Source: Nitrobacteraceae bacterium AZCC 2146
GTDB taxonomy: Bacteria > Pseudomonadota > Alphaproteobacteria > Rhizobiales > Xanthobacteraceae
Direction of reading: 5' to 3'
Assembly: GCA_036924855.1 (NCBI GenBank)
Contig: JBAGRP010000001.1
Location: forward strand, 3,720,001-3,784,000
DNA length: 64,000 nucleotides
The translations under genes and the position numbers were made by a program. This document shows positions 8,783 to 18,843 of the stretch, piece after piece; within the stretch, counting starts at the first letter, position 1, and the number at the start of each line of letters is the position of its first letter. The notes below the pieces were generated by a model. It saw nothing but the letters and a program-made list of their open reading frames with translations. It ran no database searches and was not told where the DNA came from.

Positions 8783-9651
8783 CCGCCCTTCCCGATCATG
8801 TCCTTCGCCGCGATCAGTCCACCGCCGGCGATCAAGGCCGCGGCGATCGCAATATTCGCACTCGGCTGTGCGAAGCCGGCGATGATCAGAAATGCAGTGG
8901 AGAGCAGCGGCGTCGCGTAGGAGGCGGCACCGAGCACGCGGATATCACCGCGCTTCATGCCGATGTCCCAGCTGTAGAACGCAGCGCCCACCGGGCCAAT
9001 GCCGAGTGCGGCGATGGCCAGCCACTGGCCGATCGTCTCCGGCCACACAGTGGTTTCGATCGCCCGATGCACCAGGGCTGCGAGCAACGCCGTCACCAGG
9101 CAAAAGCCGGCGACCGCATCGGTCGGCACCGCCTTGAGCCGGCGCGACATCACCGAATAGGCCGCCCACACGAAGGCGGCGACGAAGGCCGCGAGCAGTC
9201 CGGCGATATGGTCGCGACCGAATTCCGTCGGCGCATGGCCGTCGAACAGCAGCACAGTGCCGGCAAGGCCGAGCAGCGCGCCGATGACGTGATGCGGCCT
9301 GAGCCGTTCGCCCGGCAGCAGCGAAGAGAACAGCACGATCAGCAGCGGCCACAGATAGCTCAGCAGCCCCGCTTCCGCCGGCGGTGCGAGGCGCAAGGCC
9401 ATGAAATACAGTGCGTGATAGCCGAACAGGCCGCCGACGCCGACGGCCCATGTCAACGGCGATTGCTTCAACGCACGGATCGCATCGGGACGACCGATCC
9501 AGCTGGCAAATCCGGCCAGTGCACCAATCGCAAAAGTCATCGCCGCCAGCTGAAACGGCGGAATGCGCCCCGTCGCCACGGTCAGCATCGCCAATAGCGA
9601 CCACATCACAATGGCGGTGAGACCGATCTGCGTGGCTGTGCGGGGAGTCAT
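8779..9651 (-). CDS. EamA-type (DMT superfamily) transporter
   Basis: An inner-membrane exporter-like protein of 290 residues with about ten hydrophobic segments in two EamA halves (residues about 10-140 and 150-285). The substrate cannot be read from sequence; relatives export amino acids, metabolites or drugs. I start at the ATG (MTPRTATQIG); a TTG four codons upstream is possible and neither has a clear ribosome site. Convergent with the cupin gene. Confidence 0.88.
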   Translation of the reverse strand: MTPRTATQIGLTAIVMWSLLAMLTVATGRIPPFQLAAMTFAIGALAGFASWIGRPDAIRALKQSPLTWAVGVGGLFGYHALYFMALRLAPPAEAGLLSYLWPLLIVLFSSLLPGERLRPHHVIGALLGLAGTVLLFDGHAPTEFGRDHIAGLLAAFVAAFVWAAYSVMSRRLKAVPTDAVAGFCLVTALLAALVHRAIETTVWPETIGQWLAIAALGIGPVGAAFYSWDIGMKRGDIRVLGAASYATPLLSTAFLIIAGFAQPSANIAIAAALIAGGGLIAAKDMIGKGG

Positions 9652-9666
9652 GAAGCGAAGCAACTA

Positions 9667-9790
9667 TCATTCCGGGGCGGGAGCAGCGATAGCTGCGAGC
9701 GAACCCGGAAACCCGAGATGGCTGAACATCTCTGGATTCCGGGTCTGTCCGCCAGCCGGCTGCGCCGGCCAGCGGCCATCCCGGAATGAC
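9667..9790. repeat. Dispersed palindromic repeat, family B copy 2
   Basis: Arms TCATTCCGGGG and CCGGAATGA with internal palindromes GCCGGC/GCCGG and a CCCGGAAACCCGAGA segment. It fills the gap between phbB and the EamA gene on the same strand. Same family as 3396-3499. Confidence 0.85.
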
Positions 9791-9796
9791 AACCTC

Positions 9797-10522
9797 TCAC
9801 GCGTGATATTGCCCGCCATTCACCGTCAGCGTCGAGCCGGTGATGAAGCCGGCTTCGTCGGCGGCGAGGAACAGCACGGTGCGGGCGATTTCCTCGGGCT
9901 CGCCGAGACGGCCCACCGGGATCTGCGGCAGGATGCTTTTCTCCAGCACTTCCTTCGGCACCGCCTGCACCATCTCGGTGTTGATGTAGCCCGGACAGAT
10001 CACATTGACGGTGATGCCGAGCTTGGCGTTTTCCAGCGCCAGGGCCTTGGTGAAGCCGATGTCGCCGGCCTTGGCGGCGGAATAATTGACCTGGCCGAAC
10101 TGGCCCTTCTGGCCGTTGATCGAGGAGATGTTGATGACGCGACCGAATTTTCGCGTGCGCATGCCCTCGATCACCTGACGCGTCATGTTGAACAGCGAGC
10201 CGAGATTGGTGTTGACCACCAGATTCCACTGCTCCGGCACCATCTTGTGGAACGAGCCGTCCTTGGTGACGCCGGCATTGTTGATCAGCACGTCGACCGG
10301 CCCGACCTCGGCCTCGATCTTCCTGACGCCCTCGGCGCAGGCCTCGAACGAACCGACGTCCCATTTATAGATCGGGATGCCGGTCTCGGCCTTGAACTTT
10401 TCGGCCGCGGCATCGTTGCCGGCGTAGCACGCTGCGACACTATAGCCGGCGGCCTTCAACGCCTTGCTGATCGCAGCACCAATTCCCCTCGTTCCGCCAG
10501 TCACTACTGCAACGCGTGCCAT
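9797..10522 (-). CDS. phbB: Acetoacetyl-CoA reductase (NADPH)
   Basis: Reduces acetoacetyl-CoA to (R)-3-hydroxybutyryl-CoA, the PHB precursor. The 241-residue short-chain dehydrogenase has the cofactor loop TGGTRGIGAAI, NNAG, and the catalytic Ser...YSAAK of the SDR family. The start at 10522 (MARVAVVTGG) is preceded by GGGAGGG 7 bases upstream. It lies downstream of phbA on the same strand, with a strong hairpin between them. Confidence 0.96.
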   Translation of the reverse strand: MARVAVVTGGTRGIGAAISKALKAAGYSVAACYAGNDAAAEKFKAETGIPIYKWDVGSFEACAEGVRKIEAEVGPVDVLINNAGVTKDGSFHKMVPEQWNLVVNTNLGSLFNMTRQVIEGMRTRKFGRVINISSINGQKGQFGQVNYSAAKAGDIGFTKALALENAKLGITVNVICPGYINTEMVQAVPKEVLEKSILPQIPVGRLGEPEEIARTVLFLAADEAGFITGSTLTVNGGQYHA

Positions 10523-10589
10523 GATCAATCCCTCCCTCATTCTTCTTATAGCTTCGAATTAATCCGGCCATGAGACGAACATCAAGTGA

Positions 10590-10620
10590 AAATGCCCGGC
10601 GCGATGCGCCGGGCATTTTG
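10590..10620 (-). terminator. Hairpin terminator between phbA and phbB
   Basis: AAAATGCCCGGCGC - GAT - GCGCCGGGCATTTT, a perfect stem ending in A/T runs on both sides, so it can act in both directions. It sits in the 158-base gap after phbA and before phbB, implying that phbB receives only read-through or has its own promoter. Confidence 0.85.
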
Positions 10621-10680
10621 TTCTATCAGTGTGTGCAGTGCACTCGCGAGATGATGTTTTCAGCACGCGGCGCTGAAGGA

Positions 10681-12164
<1,484 letters not shown>

Positions 12165-12770
12165 ATGGCAAAAACAGATCAGCCTACGACGATCAAGAAA
12201 TACGCGAACCGCCGGCTTTATAATACCGGAACCAGCACTTATGTGACGCTCGAGGATCTCGCCTCGATGGTAAAAGATGGCGAGGATTTCCTCGTTTATG
12301 ACGCCAAGACCGGCGACGACATCACCCGTTCGGTGCTGGCGCAGATCATTTTCGAACAGGAAAACAAGGCCGGCCAGAACTTGCTGCCGACCACTTTCCT
12401 GCGTCAGTTGATCCGCTTCTACGGCGACAGCATGCAGATGGTGGTGCCGAAATATCTCGAGCAGTCGATCGACTCACTGACGCGCGAGCAGGAAAAATTC
12501 CGCAAGCAGATGACCAACACTTTCAGCATGACGCCGTTCGCGCCGCTGGAAGAGCACGTCCGCCGCAACATGGAGTTGTTTCAGCAGACCTTCTCGATGT
12601 TCAAGCCGTTCGTGCCGCCGCGCAATGGCGCCGCTCCAGAACCCGAAAAGGCCCCGGAGCCCGCCTCGGACGTCGACAACATCGATGACCTGCGCCGTCA
12701 GATGAAAGAGATGCAGGAGCGCCTCGAGCGGATGTCGCACGAGCCAAAGCCAGAGCCGAAAGCGGAGTGA
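12165..12770 (+). CDS. phaR: Polyhydroxyalkanoate synthesis repressor PhaR
   Basis: DNA-binding repressor that also senses PHB granules, controlling phasin and its own gene in relatives. At 201 residues, the N-terminus has the KKYANRRLYNTGTSTYVTL signature of the PHB accumulation regulator domain, followed by the second domain (IIFEQENKAG, LRQLIRFYGDSM). The C-terminal quarter is Pro/Glu-rich with a short coiled coil. An in-frame ATG at 12153 would add four residues; neither start has a clear ribosome site. Confidence 0.95.
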   Translation: MAKTDQPTTIKKYANRRLYNTGTSTYVTLEDLASMVKDGEDFLVYDAKTGDDITRSVLAQIIFEQENKAGQNLLPTTFLRQLIRFYGDSMQMVVPKYLEQSIDSLTREQEKFRKQMTNTFSMTPFAPLEEHVRRNMELFQQTFSMFKPFVPPRNGAAPEPEKAPEPASDVDNIDDLRRQMKEMQERLERMSHEPKPEPKAE

Positions 12771-12776
12771 GTTCTT

Positions 12777-12804
12777 CTTCCTTCTCCCTCGTGGGAGAAG
12801 GAAG
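12777..12804. terminator. Bidirectional hairpin between phaR and the GGDEF/EAL gene
   Basis: CTTCCTTCTCCC - TCGT - GGGAGAAGGAAG, a perfect 12-bp stem between two convergent stop codons. It lacks a T-run. Similar hairpins occur at 18780-18798, 21688-21720 and 32351-32385, suggesting a common short repeat used as an end-of-gene barrier. Confidence 0.6.
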
Positions 12805-12807
12805 ACA

Positions 12808-14592
12808 TCACCCTGTCGCGGGTCGTCCGACCGGCGCTACATCCAGCCACGGCCGCTCCGGCGAGGCGAGGCCGATCAGCCGGCCCTGGATGTAGTCGCA
12901 ACCCCAGTCACGCAACATCGTGGCGGACTCATCGTCCTGCACCCATTCCGCCACCGTCTTGATTCCAAGCCTGCGGCTGAGATCGATCAGCGTCTGCACG
13001 AAGGCGCGATCGTCGGCGGAGCGCGCGATGTTCTGCACGAAGGCGCCATCGATCTTCACGATATCGACGCCGAGCTTGCGCAGGTTGCGGAACGAAGTAT
13101 AGCCGGCGCCGAAATCGTCGATGGCAATGCGGCTGCCGAAATTCTTGACCCGGGTGACGAAGCCGCGGACATCGTCGATATCCTGGATCGCCACGGTCTC
13201 GGTGATCTCGACGATCAGCCGCTCGGCAACGCCGGGGCTGGCGCGCATCATCGATTCGATGCTCGACCACCAGTCCGGATCCATCGTGGTATCCGGCGAG
13301 ATGTTGAGGCTGAGCTGCACATGCGGCGACGCCGCCAGTTCGGCGACCACCAGTTCGAGCACGCGGTGATCGACCAGCCGGATCAGGCCGAGCCTCTCCG
13401 CGACCGGCACGATATCCGGCGCCAGCAGGAACTGGCCGTCATGCTGCTGCATTCGCACCAGGCATTCATAGAAAGCCGGATCACGCGCACCGGCGTTCAC
13501 CACCGGCTCGAATGCCATCACGATGCGGCGCTCGTTCAGCGCGGTGACGATCTCGTCGGTGACGCGGATGTTGACGCGGCGCTGCGCCTCGCGCTCGACA
13601 TTGGGCCGCCACATCGCATAGGAGCCGTGGCGGCGCCGCTTCGTCGCATCCAGGATTTCCTGGGCGCGATTCACCGCCTCGTCGACGTTGCGGGCATAGC
13701 GGGGCACGCTGACTGCGCCGATCGACGCCGTCACCGACACCGGACCCGACGTGGTCGGGATCACCTCGTCGCGAATGCCCTGCAGAAAACGCTCGGCGGC
13801 GGCATTGGCGTCATCGACGCTACAGTTTTTCAGGATCAGGCCGAACTTGTTGCCGGAGAACCGGCCGAGCACGTCGCCGCCGCGCAACCGCGCGCGAATC
13901 CGCCTGGCGATATCGCTGATCACCTCGTCGGCGACATCGAAGCCGAAGGCATCGTTGATCCGCGCCAGATGGTCGATGCCGATCAGCATGAAGGCAAAGG
14001 TGGACCGAAACCGGGAGGTTTCCTCGATCGCTTCAGCCAGCGTCGCCAGCAGATGCGCACGATTGAGTTCGCCCGTCACCGGATCGTGCTGCGACAGCTT
14101 CAGCAGCTGTTCTTCGCGGGCGTGGCGCTCGTTGTTGATGCGGACGATGCCCTGCACGCGCAACGGCTTGCCATCGGCACCGGCAAAGCAGCAGCCACTC
14201 TCTTCAATCCAGAGCACGGCGGCGGCGGTGCTGGCGCGGACGCCGTATTCAATGCGGTAGGAGGCGTCGCCGGCGGCCAGCGCGTGGGTCAGCGCTTCCG
14301 TGCGAACGGAGCGCCGCGGCTCGATCAGCGTGGCCAGCTCAGCTCCGCTGGCCAGCGTCGCCGGCGGAATGTCGGCGAAAACCGAACTGACCTGGTCGGT
14401 CCAGACAATGGCGTCGCTGGTGATATCCCAGACAAAGGCGGCCTGACCCAGCGCGGCCAGAATCGCCGCGGCCTGCGGCGGCTCAATCGAGCCGGGGACG
14501 CTCGGGGAATGGGCGGATGTCAAGGTCGCCTCGTTATGGGACGCTGCCTGTGATTCGTACCGTGAAGATACGGTGCTTGTCACCGGCGACAC
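12808..14592 (-). CDS. GGDEF/EAL protein with degenerate motifs
   Basis: A 594-residue cytoplasmic protein: PAS-like N-terminus (about 45-160), GGDEF domain (about 165-325) and EAL domain (about 345-590). The GGDEF signature reads SGNKF (246-250) and the EAL signature reads ECL near residue 380, while DDFGAGYTS and KIDGAFV of the EAL domain remain. The usual AEGVE reads AEWVQ. Loss of GGDEF argues against cyclase activity; phosphodiesterase activity is uncertain and it may be a c-di-GMP receptor. The GTG at 14592 has no ribosome site; a TTG near residue 24 preceded by GAGG may be the real start. Confidence 0.85.
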   Translation of the reverse strand: MSPVTSTVSSRYESQAASHNEATLTSAHSPSVPGSIEPPQAAAILAALGQAAFVWDITSDAIVWTDQVSSVFADIPPATLASGAELATLIEPRRSVRTEALTHALAAGDASYRIEYGVRASTAAAVLWIEESGCCFAGADGKPLRVQGIVRINNERHAREEQLLKLSQHDPVTGELNRAHLLATLAEAIEETSRFRSTFAFMLIGIDHLARINDAFGFDVADEVISDIARRIRARLRGGDVLGRFSGNKFGLILKNCSVDDANAAAERFLQGIRDEVIPTTSGPVSVTASIGAVSVPRYARNVDEAVNRAQEILDATKRRRHGSYAMWRPNVEREAQRRVNIRVTDEIVTALNERRIVMAFEPVVNAGARDPAFYECLVRMQQHDGQFLLAPDIVPVAERLGLIRLVDHRVLELVVAELAASPHVQLSLNISPDTTMDPDWWSSIESMMRASPGVAERLIVEITETVAIQDIDDVRGFVTRVKNFGSRIAIDDFGAGYTSFRNLRKLGVDIVKIDGAFVQNIARSADDRAFVQTLIDLSRRLGIKTVAEWVQDDESATMLRDWGCDYIQGRLIGLASPERPWLDVAPVGRPATG

Positions 14593-14746
14593 TAGGCGAA
14601 GTTCCTAAAGATTTTGAGAAACTGCGGTTTGGCGGCTTTCCCGCGAACCACGCGTCGCTGTGGAGAGGACCGGCACGGCCCTTGCGAGGTCTCTGCTGGA
14701 GGGGCAAGCCTTGTCCCGAATTGAGACGAGCGAGCCCTGAATCGCG

Positions 14747-15070
14747 ATGCCGATTGCCCGAACCAGCCGGATGTCCACCGCCCCGCACCCGATGCGGCGC
14801 GCCGGCGACATTGTCATTGAGGCTGTCGAGGTCAAGGCCGGCGTCGCGCTGGTGCCGGTGGCGCCAACCCTGCGCGCCGCGCCTGTGTCATCCAGCCTGT
14901 CGCGGCCGGATCCGTCTTTCATTGCCCATCTGATCGCAACGGCCGAGCAGAGCCCGCAAACCCGGGTGCTGCGCCGCGCCGAGATCGCGGATGTCGAAGC
15001 GGCCTATCGCGCGGTTGGAAACCAGAATGCAGCAGGGTCAGCGATCAGCCACACGCGGCGGATGGCCTGA
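14747..15070 (+). CDS. Hypothetical protein, 107 residues
   Basis: A soluble, Ala/Arg-rich protein without a recognised domain. The C-terminal half (SFIAHLIATAEQSPQTR and IADVEAAYRAVG) looks like an amphipathic helical segment I have seen in Bradyrhizobium hypothetical proteins. The start may instead be the ATG at 14771. It is convergent with the proline-rich membrane protein, 6 bases between stops. Moderate confidence that it is real; function unknown. Confidence 0.6.
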   Translation: MPIARTSRMSTAPHPMRRAGDIVIEAVEVKAGVALVPVAPTLRAAPVSSSLSRPDPSFIAHLIATAEQSPQTRVLRRAEIADVEAAYRAVGNQNAAGSAISHTRRMA

Positions 15071-15076
15071 AGCGCT

Positions 15077-15754
15077 TCAGCGCGCCGGCGGATTGTCCGG
15101 CGAGGGATGCGCGCCGTTGCCGGGCTGCAGGTCGGGCGACTGAATCTGCGGCGAGGTCTGCGCGACGATTTCCGGCGATACCGGCTTCGGTTCGATTTTA
15201 GGTTCGATCTTGGACTCGACCTTGGGTTCGGGATGATCGAGCAGCACGGCTTCCGCAACGGAGGTCGCGGGCGGCACCACCGGCGACGGCGTCGGCGCGG
15301 GGGCCGGCTCATGGCGCGGTGCGGGTTCGACGCGAACCGGTTCGGGCGCCGGGGCTGGCGCAGCCGCAACGCGCCGCGGCCGGCGGGCGCGCAGCGAAAC
15401 GCCGGCGAGGAAGTCGACCATCGCGGTCAGCGTCAGCAGGAAGAAGGTCGAGTTGCCGAATTTCGGCAGCATCACGAATTCGGCGGCGGCCGCGCCGAAC
15501 ACCAGCAGCGACAGGAAATGATCAGTGAAATATTTCGCGGCGGGGCGTGCGGCGCGCATCACCTCAAGCAGCAACAGCAGAATGCCGAGTGCGACGAGCA
15601 CGTCGTTGAGCGTCACCGTCCAGACGTCCTTGGACATCAAGGTGAGCGTGAATAACGGTATCGGCCCCGACAGAGCTAGGTCGGGCATCAGGAAGACGAT
15701 GATGTTGCAGATCGCCAGCGGAATCAGCAGCAGCGGAAAACCGATTGACGCCAT
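15077..15754 (-). CDS. Membrane protein with Pro/Glu-rich cytoplasmic tail
   Basis: A 225-residue protein. The first 120 residues contain about four hydrophobic helices (IGFPLLLIPLAICNIIVF at the N-terminus). The C-terminal 95 residues are low-complexity, rich in Pro, Ala, Val, Glu and Lys with repeated KIEPK-like units. No named family recognised. I take MASIGFPL at 15754 rather than an ATG six codons earlier because the hydrophobic segment starts there. Function unknown. Confidence 0.75.
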   Translation of the reverse strand: MASIGFPLLLIPLAICNIIVFLMPDLALSGPIPLFTLTLMSKDVWTVTLNDVLVALGILLLLLEVMRAARPAAKYFTDHFLSLLVFGAAAAEFVMLPKFGNSTFFLLTLTAMVDFLAGVSLRARRPRRVAAAPAPAPEPVRVEPAPRHEPAPAPTPSPVVPPATSVAEAVLLDHPEPKVESKIEPKIEPKPVSPEIVAQTSPQIQSPDLQPGNGAHPSPDNPPAR

Positions 15755-15930
15755 CGGAGGCCTTCTTTGCAAGCGAGGAAACCAGAGCGCTTTCCGGCAA
15801 CGCGAAAAGGCATCACCCAGAAAAAGCGGTTAGCTCCAGAGTTGGAGCGAATTCGGGCGGAAGTACAGCTTTACTGAACCCGCCCGACGCTTCGACCCGC
15901 TTGGCCTGAACCTTGACTGGAAAACCGAAA

Positions 15931-15955
15931 GCTCCGCCGCGGGGTGCGGCGCAGC
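15931..15955 (-). terminator. Likely terminator of rpmF
   Basis: On the minus strand CGCCGC-ACCCC-GCGGCG followed by a T-rich run (CTTTCGGTTTT), 19 bases after the rpmF stop. Stem is short but GC-rich. Confidence 0.6.
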
Positions 15956-15969
15956 CTCCCATCCAGTGG

Positions 15970-16155
15970 TCAGGATTCTTTCTTGATCTTCAGAACCTGA
16001 CGACCCTTGTACATGCCGGTCTTCAGGTCGAGGTGATGCGGACGGCGCAGTTCGCCGGAATCCTTGTCTTCCGCATAGGTCGGGGTCTTGATCGCGTCAG
16101 CCGAACGACGCATGCCACGCCGCGACGGCGATGTTTTTCTTCTGGGAACGGCCAT
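15970..16155 (-). CDS. rpmF: 50S ribosomal protein L32
   Basis: A 61-residue basic ribosomal protein beginning [18 protein letters not shown], the conserved L32 N-terminus. It has no zinc-binding Cys pairs, the usual zinc-independent form in alphaproteobacteria. Placed between mtgA and a membrane protein, monocistronic in appearance, with its own terminator. Confidence 0.97.
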   Translation of the reverse strand: MAVPRRKTSPSRRGMRRSADAIKTPTYAEDKDSGELRRPHHLDLKTGMYKGRQVLKIKKES

Positions 16156-16306
16156 AGGAATGTCCTTGCAGGGTTATTTCGATCGGCGTCCATACGGACG
16201 GCCCGGCGCTTATCGCGCGGGCGAAATCGCTGATAAGGCCGCGCTTATAACGGAACGGGGACGCCAAAGCTAGGGCGTACGGCGGCGAAAATCGCCCCGA
16301 GATCGA

Positions 16307-17113
16307 TCAAAAGCCGCGATTCTCGGCCCAGCAGCGCTGCAATTCGGCCGCCTGCGCCCGTACCATATAGGTCGAGGCCAGCCGCCGCACCCCCGGCCCC
16401 GGTGTCCGGGCGCTGCGGGTGACCGGGTTGGGCAGGATCGCCGCCAATAGCGCGGCGTCGCGTGGCGACAGGTTCGCCGCCGAGCGGCCGAAAGCGAAGT
16501 TGGCGGCGGATTCGGCTCCGAACTGGCCGGATGGGCCCATTTCGGCGATGTTCAGGTAGATTTCCAGGATCCGCGGCTTGGTCAGCACCAGGTCGATCCA
16601 TAGCGCCAGCGGGATTTCCAGCCCCTTGCGGACCACGCTGCGGCCCGGCCACAGGAACAGGTTTTTCGCCACCTGCTGGGTGATGGTGGAACCGCCGCCC
16701 GAGATTTCGCCGTCCTGGGCATCCTCGATGGCGTTCTGCAGCGAATCCCAGTCGATGCCCTTGTGGCTGCAGAATTTGGCGTCCTCGGCGCCCACCACGC
16801 TGCGCGGCAGCGCCGGCGCCATCGCCTTGAGGTCGATCCATTGTCGCTGCACCGGCGAGCCGCTGAGCCAGCGCCACGCCATCAGCGCCGAAACGGGATG
16901 GCCGCCGCTGTACAGCGGTGTCAGCACGTAGGGCACGAGCAGAAGCAGCAGCACGATCAGGATCAGGCGGCGGACGATGCGCAACGGCGGGGCTTCCGGT
17001 TCGGGGCGGCGGCACCGATAGAGCGGGGATTCCACGGGCTTTTCAAGGCGGTTAAGGTTGCCGGACGGATCTGTAGCAAGAACGCGGCGCGGAATTGACG
17101 AAGCCGGTGCCAT
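16307..17113 (-). CDS. mtgA: Monofunctional peptidoglycan glycosyltransferase
   Basis: Polymerises lipid II into glycan strands at the inner membrane. It has one membrane helix at about residues 46-67 ([15 protein letters not shown]) and a family GT51 domain with the catalytic Glu in [29 protein letters not shown], and RKGLEIPLA. The total of 268 residues is slightly long; a GTG at codon 27 would give 242 residues, closer to the family, and no ribosome site decides. Only 39 bases separate it from divergent ispA. Confidence 0.94.
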   Translation of the reverse strand: MAPASSIPRRVLATDPSGNLNRLEKPVESPLYRCRRPEPEAPPLRIVRRLILIVLLLLLVPYVLTPLYSGGHPVSALMAWRWLSGSPVQRQWIDLKAMAPALPRSVVGAEDAKFCSHKGIDWDSLQNAIEDAQDGEISGGGSTITQQVAKNLFLWPGRSVVRKGLEIPLALWIDLVLTKPRILEIYLNIAEMGPSGQFGAESAANFAFGRSAANLSPRDAALLAAILPNPVTRSARTPGPGVRRLASTYMVRAQAAELQRCWAENRGF

Positions 17114-17152
17114 GAACGATTGTCCGGCGAAATTGATCTGGAGCTATTCTTA

Positions 17153-18076
17153 ATGACGACCGGCGCTTCCACCGACTTTGCCACCCGCCTCGACAAGACC
17201 GCTGATGATACCGAGACCGTGCTTGGCCGGCTGCTAGGCGACGCCATCCTGCCGGACGAAATCGCGCGGCCGAAGCGGCTGATGGACGCGATGCGCTACT
17301 CCACGCTCGGCGGCGGCAAGCGGCTGCGGCCATTCCTGGTGGTCGAGAGTGCCGCAGTGTTCGGCGTGCCGCGCGACGCCGCCCTGCTGGCCGGCGCGGC
17401 CCTGGAATGCATCCACTGCTACTCGCTGATCCATGACGACCTGCCGTCGATGGACAACAGCGACCTGCGCCGCGGCCGCCCGACGCTTCACAAGGCCTAT
17501 GACGACGCCACCGCGATCCTCGCCGGCGACGCGCTACTGACGCTGGCCTTCGACATCATCACGCGGGACGAGATCCACAAGGACGCCACCGTACGCCTGC
17601 TGCTGACCCGCGCCCTGGCGCGGGCGTCGGGCATCGGCGGCATGGCTGGCGGCCAGATGCTCGACCTCGCCGGCGAAGGCCGGTTCGGCGACCGCGAGCC
17701 GGTCGATGTCGCCCGCTTGCAGCAGATGAAGACCGGCGCGCTGTTGCGCTATGGCTGCATCGCCGGCGCCCTTCTCGGGCAATCGACGCCGCAGCAGTAC
17801 AAGGCGCTCGACGATTACGGTCGCGCGCTCGGCGAAGCGTTCCAGATCGCCGACGACCTGCTCGACGTCGAAGGCGACGCCACAGCGCTCGGCAAGCCGG
17901 CCGGCCAGGATGCCGCCATGGGCAAGACCACCTTCGTCACCCAGCTCGGGCTCAACGGCGCCAAGCAGCGCGTCAGCGACCTGCTTGCAACCGCCGACTC
18001 CGCACTGGCGATCTTCGGCGCCAAGGGCGACGTACTGCGCGCCGCCGCGCGCTTCGTCGCCGAACGCAAGAGCTGA
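17153..18076 (+). CDS. ispA: Polyprenyl synthetase, probable farnesyl diphosphate synthase
   Basis: Condenses isopentenyl and dimethylallyl diphosphates to farnesyl diphosphate. At 307 residues it shows both Asp-rich motifs: DDLPSMDNSD in LIHDDLPSMD and DDLLD in QIADDLLD. YSTLGGGKRLRPFLV is the conserved N-terminal substrate site. I start at 17153 (MTTGAST), with GGAG 9 bases upstream. The DUF1345 gene begins 2 bases after its stop, so they form a unit. Window also has ispG at 24 kb. Confidence 0.94.
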   Translation: MTTGASTDFATRLDKTADDTETVLGRLLGDAILPDEIARPKRLMDAMRYSTLGGGKRLRPFLVVESAAVFGVPRDAALLAGAALECIHCYSLIHDDLPSMDNSDLRRGRPTLHKAYDDATAILAGDALLTLAFDIITRDEIHKDATVRLLLTRALARASGIGGMAGGQMLDLAGEGRFGDREPVDVARLQQMKTGALLRYGCIAGALLGQSTPQQYKALDDYGRALGEAFQIADDLLDVEGDATALGKPAGQDAAMGKTTFVTQLGLNGAKQRVSDLLATADSALAIFGAKGDVLRAAARFVAERKS

Positions 18077-18078
18077 CG

Positions 18079-18768
18079 GTGCCGGGCGCCGGCAAGGACC
18101 TCGAAGCGCTTCTCGTTCGCTTCCGGAAAATGCCGGCACCGGTCCGCATCGTCTATGCGCGACCGCGCACTTTTATCGCGATCGCCATCGGCATCGTGGC
18201 GTTTTTCATAGCGCCGCAATCGCTGCGGCTGGTGACGCGGCTCTTGATCGGCTGGGACGTCTTCACCGCGTTCTATCTGTTGCTGGTCTATGTGATGATG
18301 ATGCGCAGCGGGCTGGCGCATATCCGCCGCAGCGCGATCCTGCAAGACGACGGCAGCATCATCATCCTGCTGGTAGCCGCCCTCGGCGCCTTTGCCAGCA
18401 TCGCCGCGATCGTGTTCGAACTCGGCGCCGGCCGTCGCACGCCGCCGGAACTGGCACTGGCCACTGCCACCATCGCGCTGTCCTGGGCCGCCGTGCACAC
18501 CATCTTCGCGCTGCATTACGCCCATGAATTCTATCGCGGCGCCAAGGCGGGCGGCCTCGCCTTTCCCGCCGGCGACCAGCCCGAAGAGCCGGACTACTGG
18601 GACTTCGTGTATTTCTCCTTTGTGATCGGCATGACCGCGCAGGTCTCCGATGTCGGCATCACCACCAAGACGATCCGCCGCATCGCCACCGCCCATGGCA
18701 TCGTCTCCTTCATCTACAACACCGCATTGGTGGCACTGATGGTCAACATCGCGGCAAGCGCGATTTGA
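18079..18768 (+). CDS. DUF1345 membrane protein
   Basis: A 229-residue inner-membrane protein with about five to six hydrophobic segments. The segment SDVGITTKTIRRIATAH followed by SFIYNTALVALMVN is characteristic of DUF1345, a family of unknown function. It starts with GTG directly after ispA; an ATG 17 codons later is an alternative. Downstream a short hairpin (18780-18798, CTCTCCC/GGGAGAG) separates it from the convergent SMP-30-like gene. Confidence 0.85.
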   Translation: MPGAGKDLEALLVRFRKMPAPVRIVYARPRTFIAIAIGIVAFFIAPQSLRLVTRLLIGWDVFTAFYLLLVYVMMMRSGLAHIRRSAILQDDGSIIILLVAALGAFASIAAIVFELGAGRRTPPELALATATIALSWAAVHTIFALHYAHEFYRGAKAGGLAFPAGDQPEEPDYWDFVYFSFVIGMTAQVSDVGITTKTIRRIATAHGIVSFIYNTALVALMVNIAASAI

Positions 18769-18843
18769 TCCTTTTTCCGCTCTCCCCTGGCGGGAGAGGG
18801 TACCTTCACGAAGCGAAGGCGGGAGAAAGGAGCGTCGCGGGGC

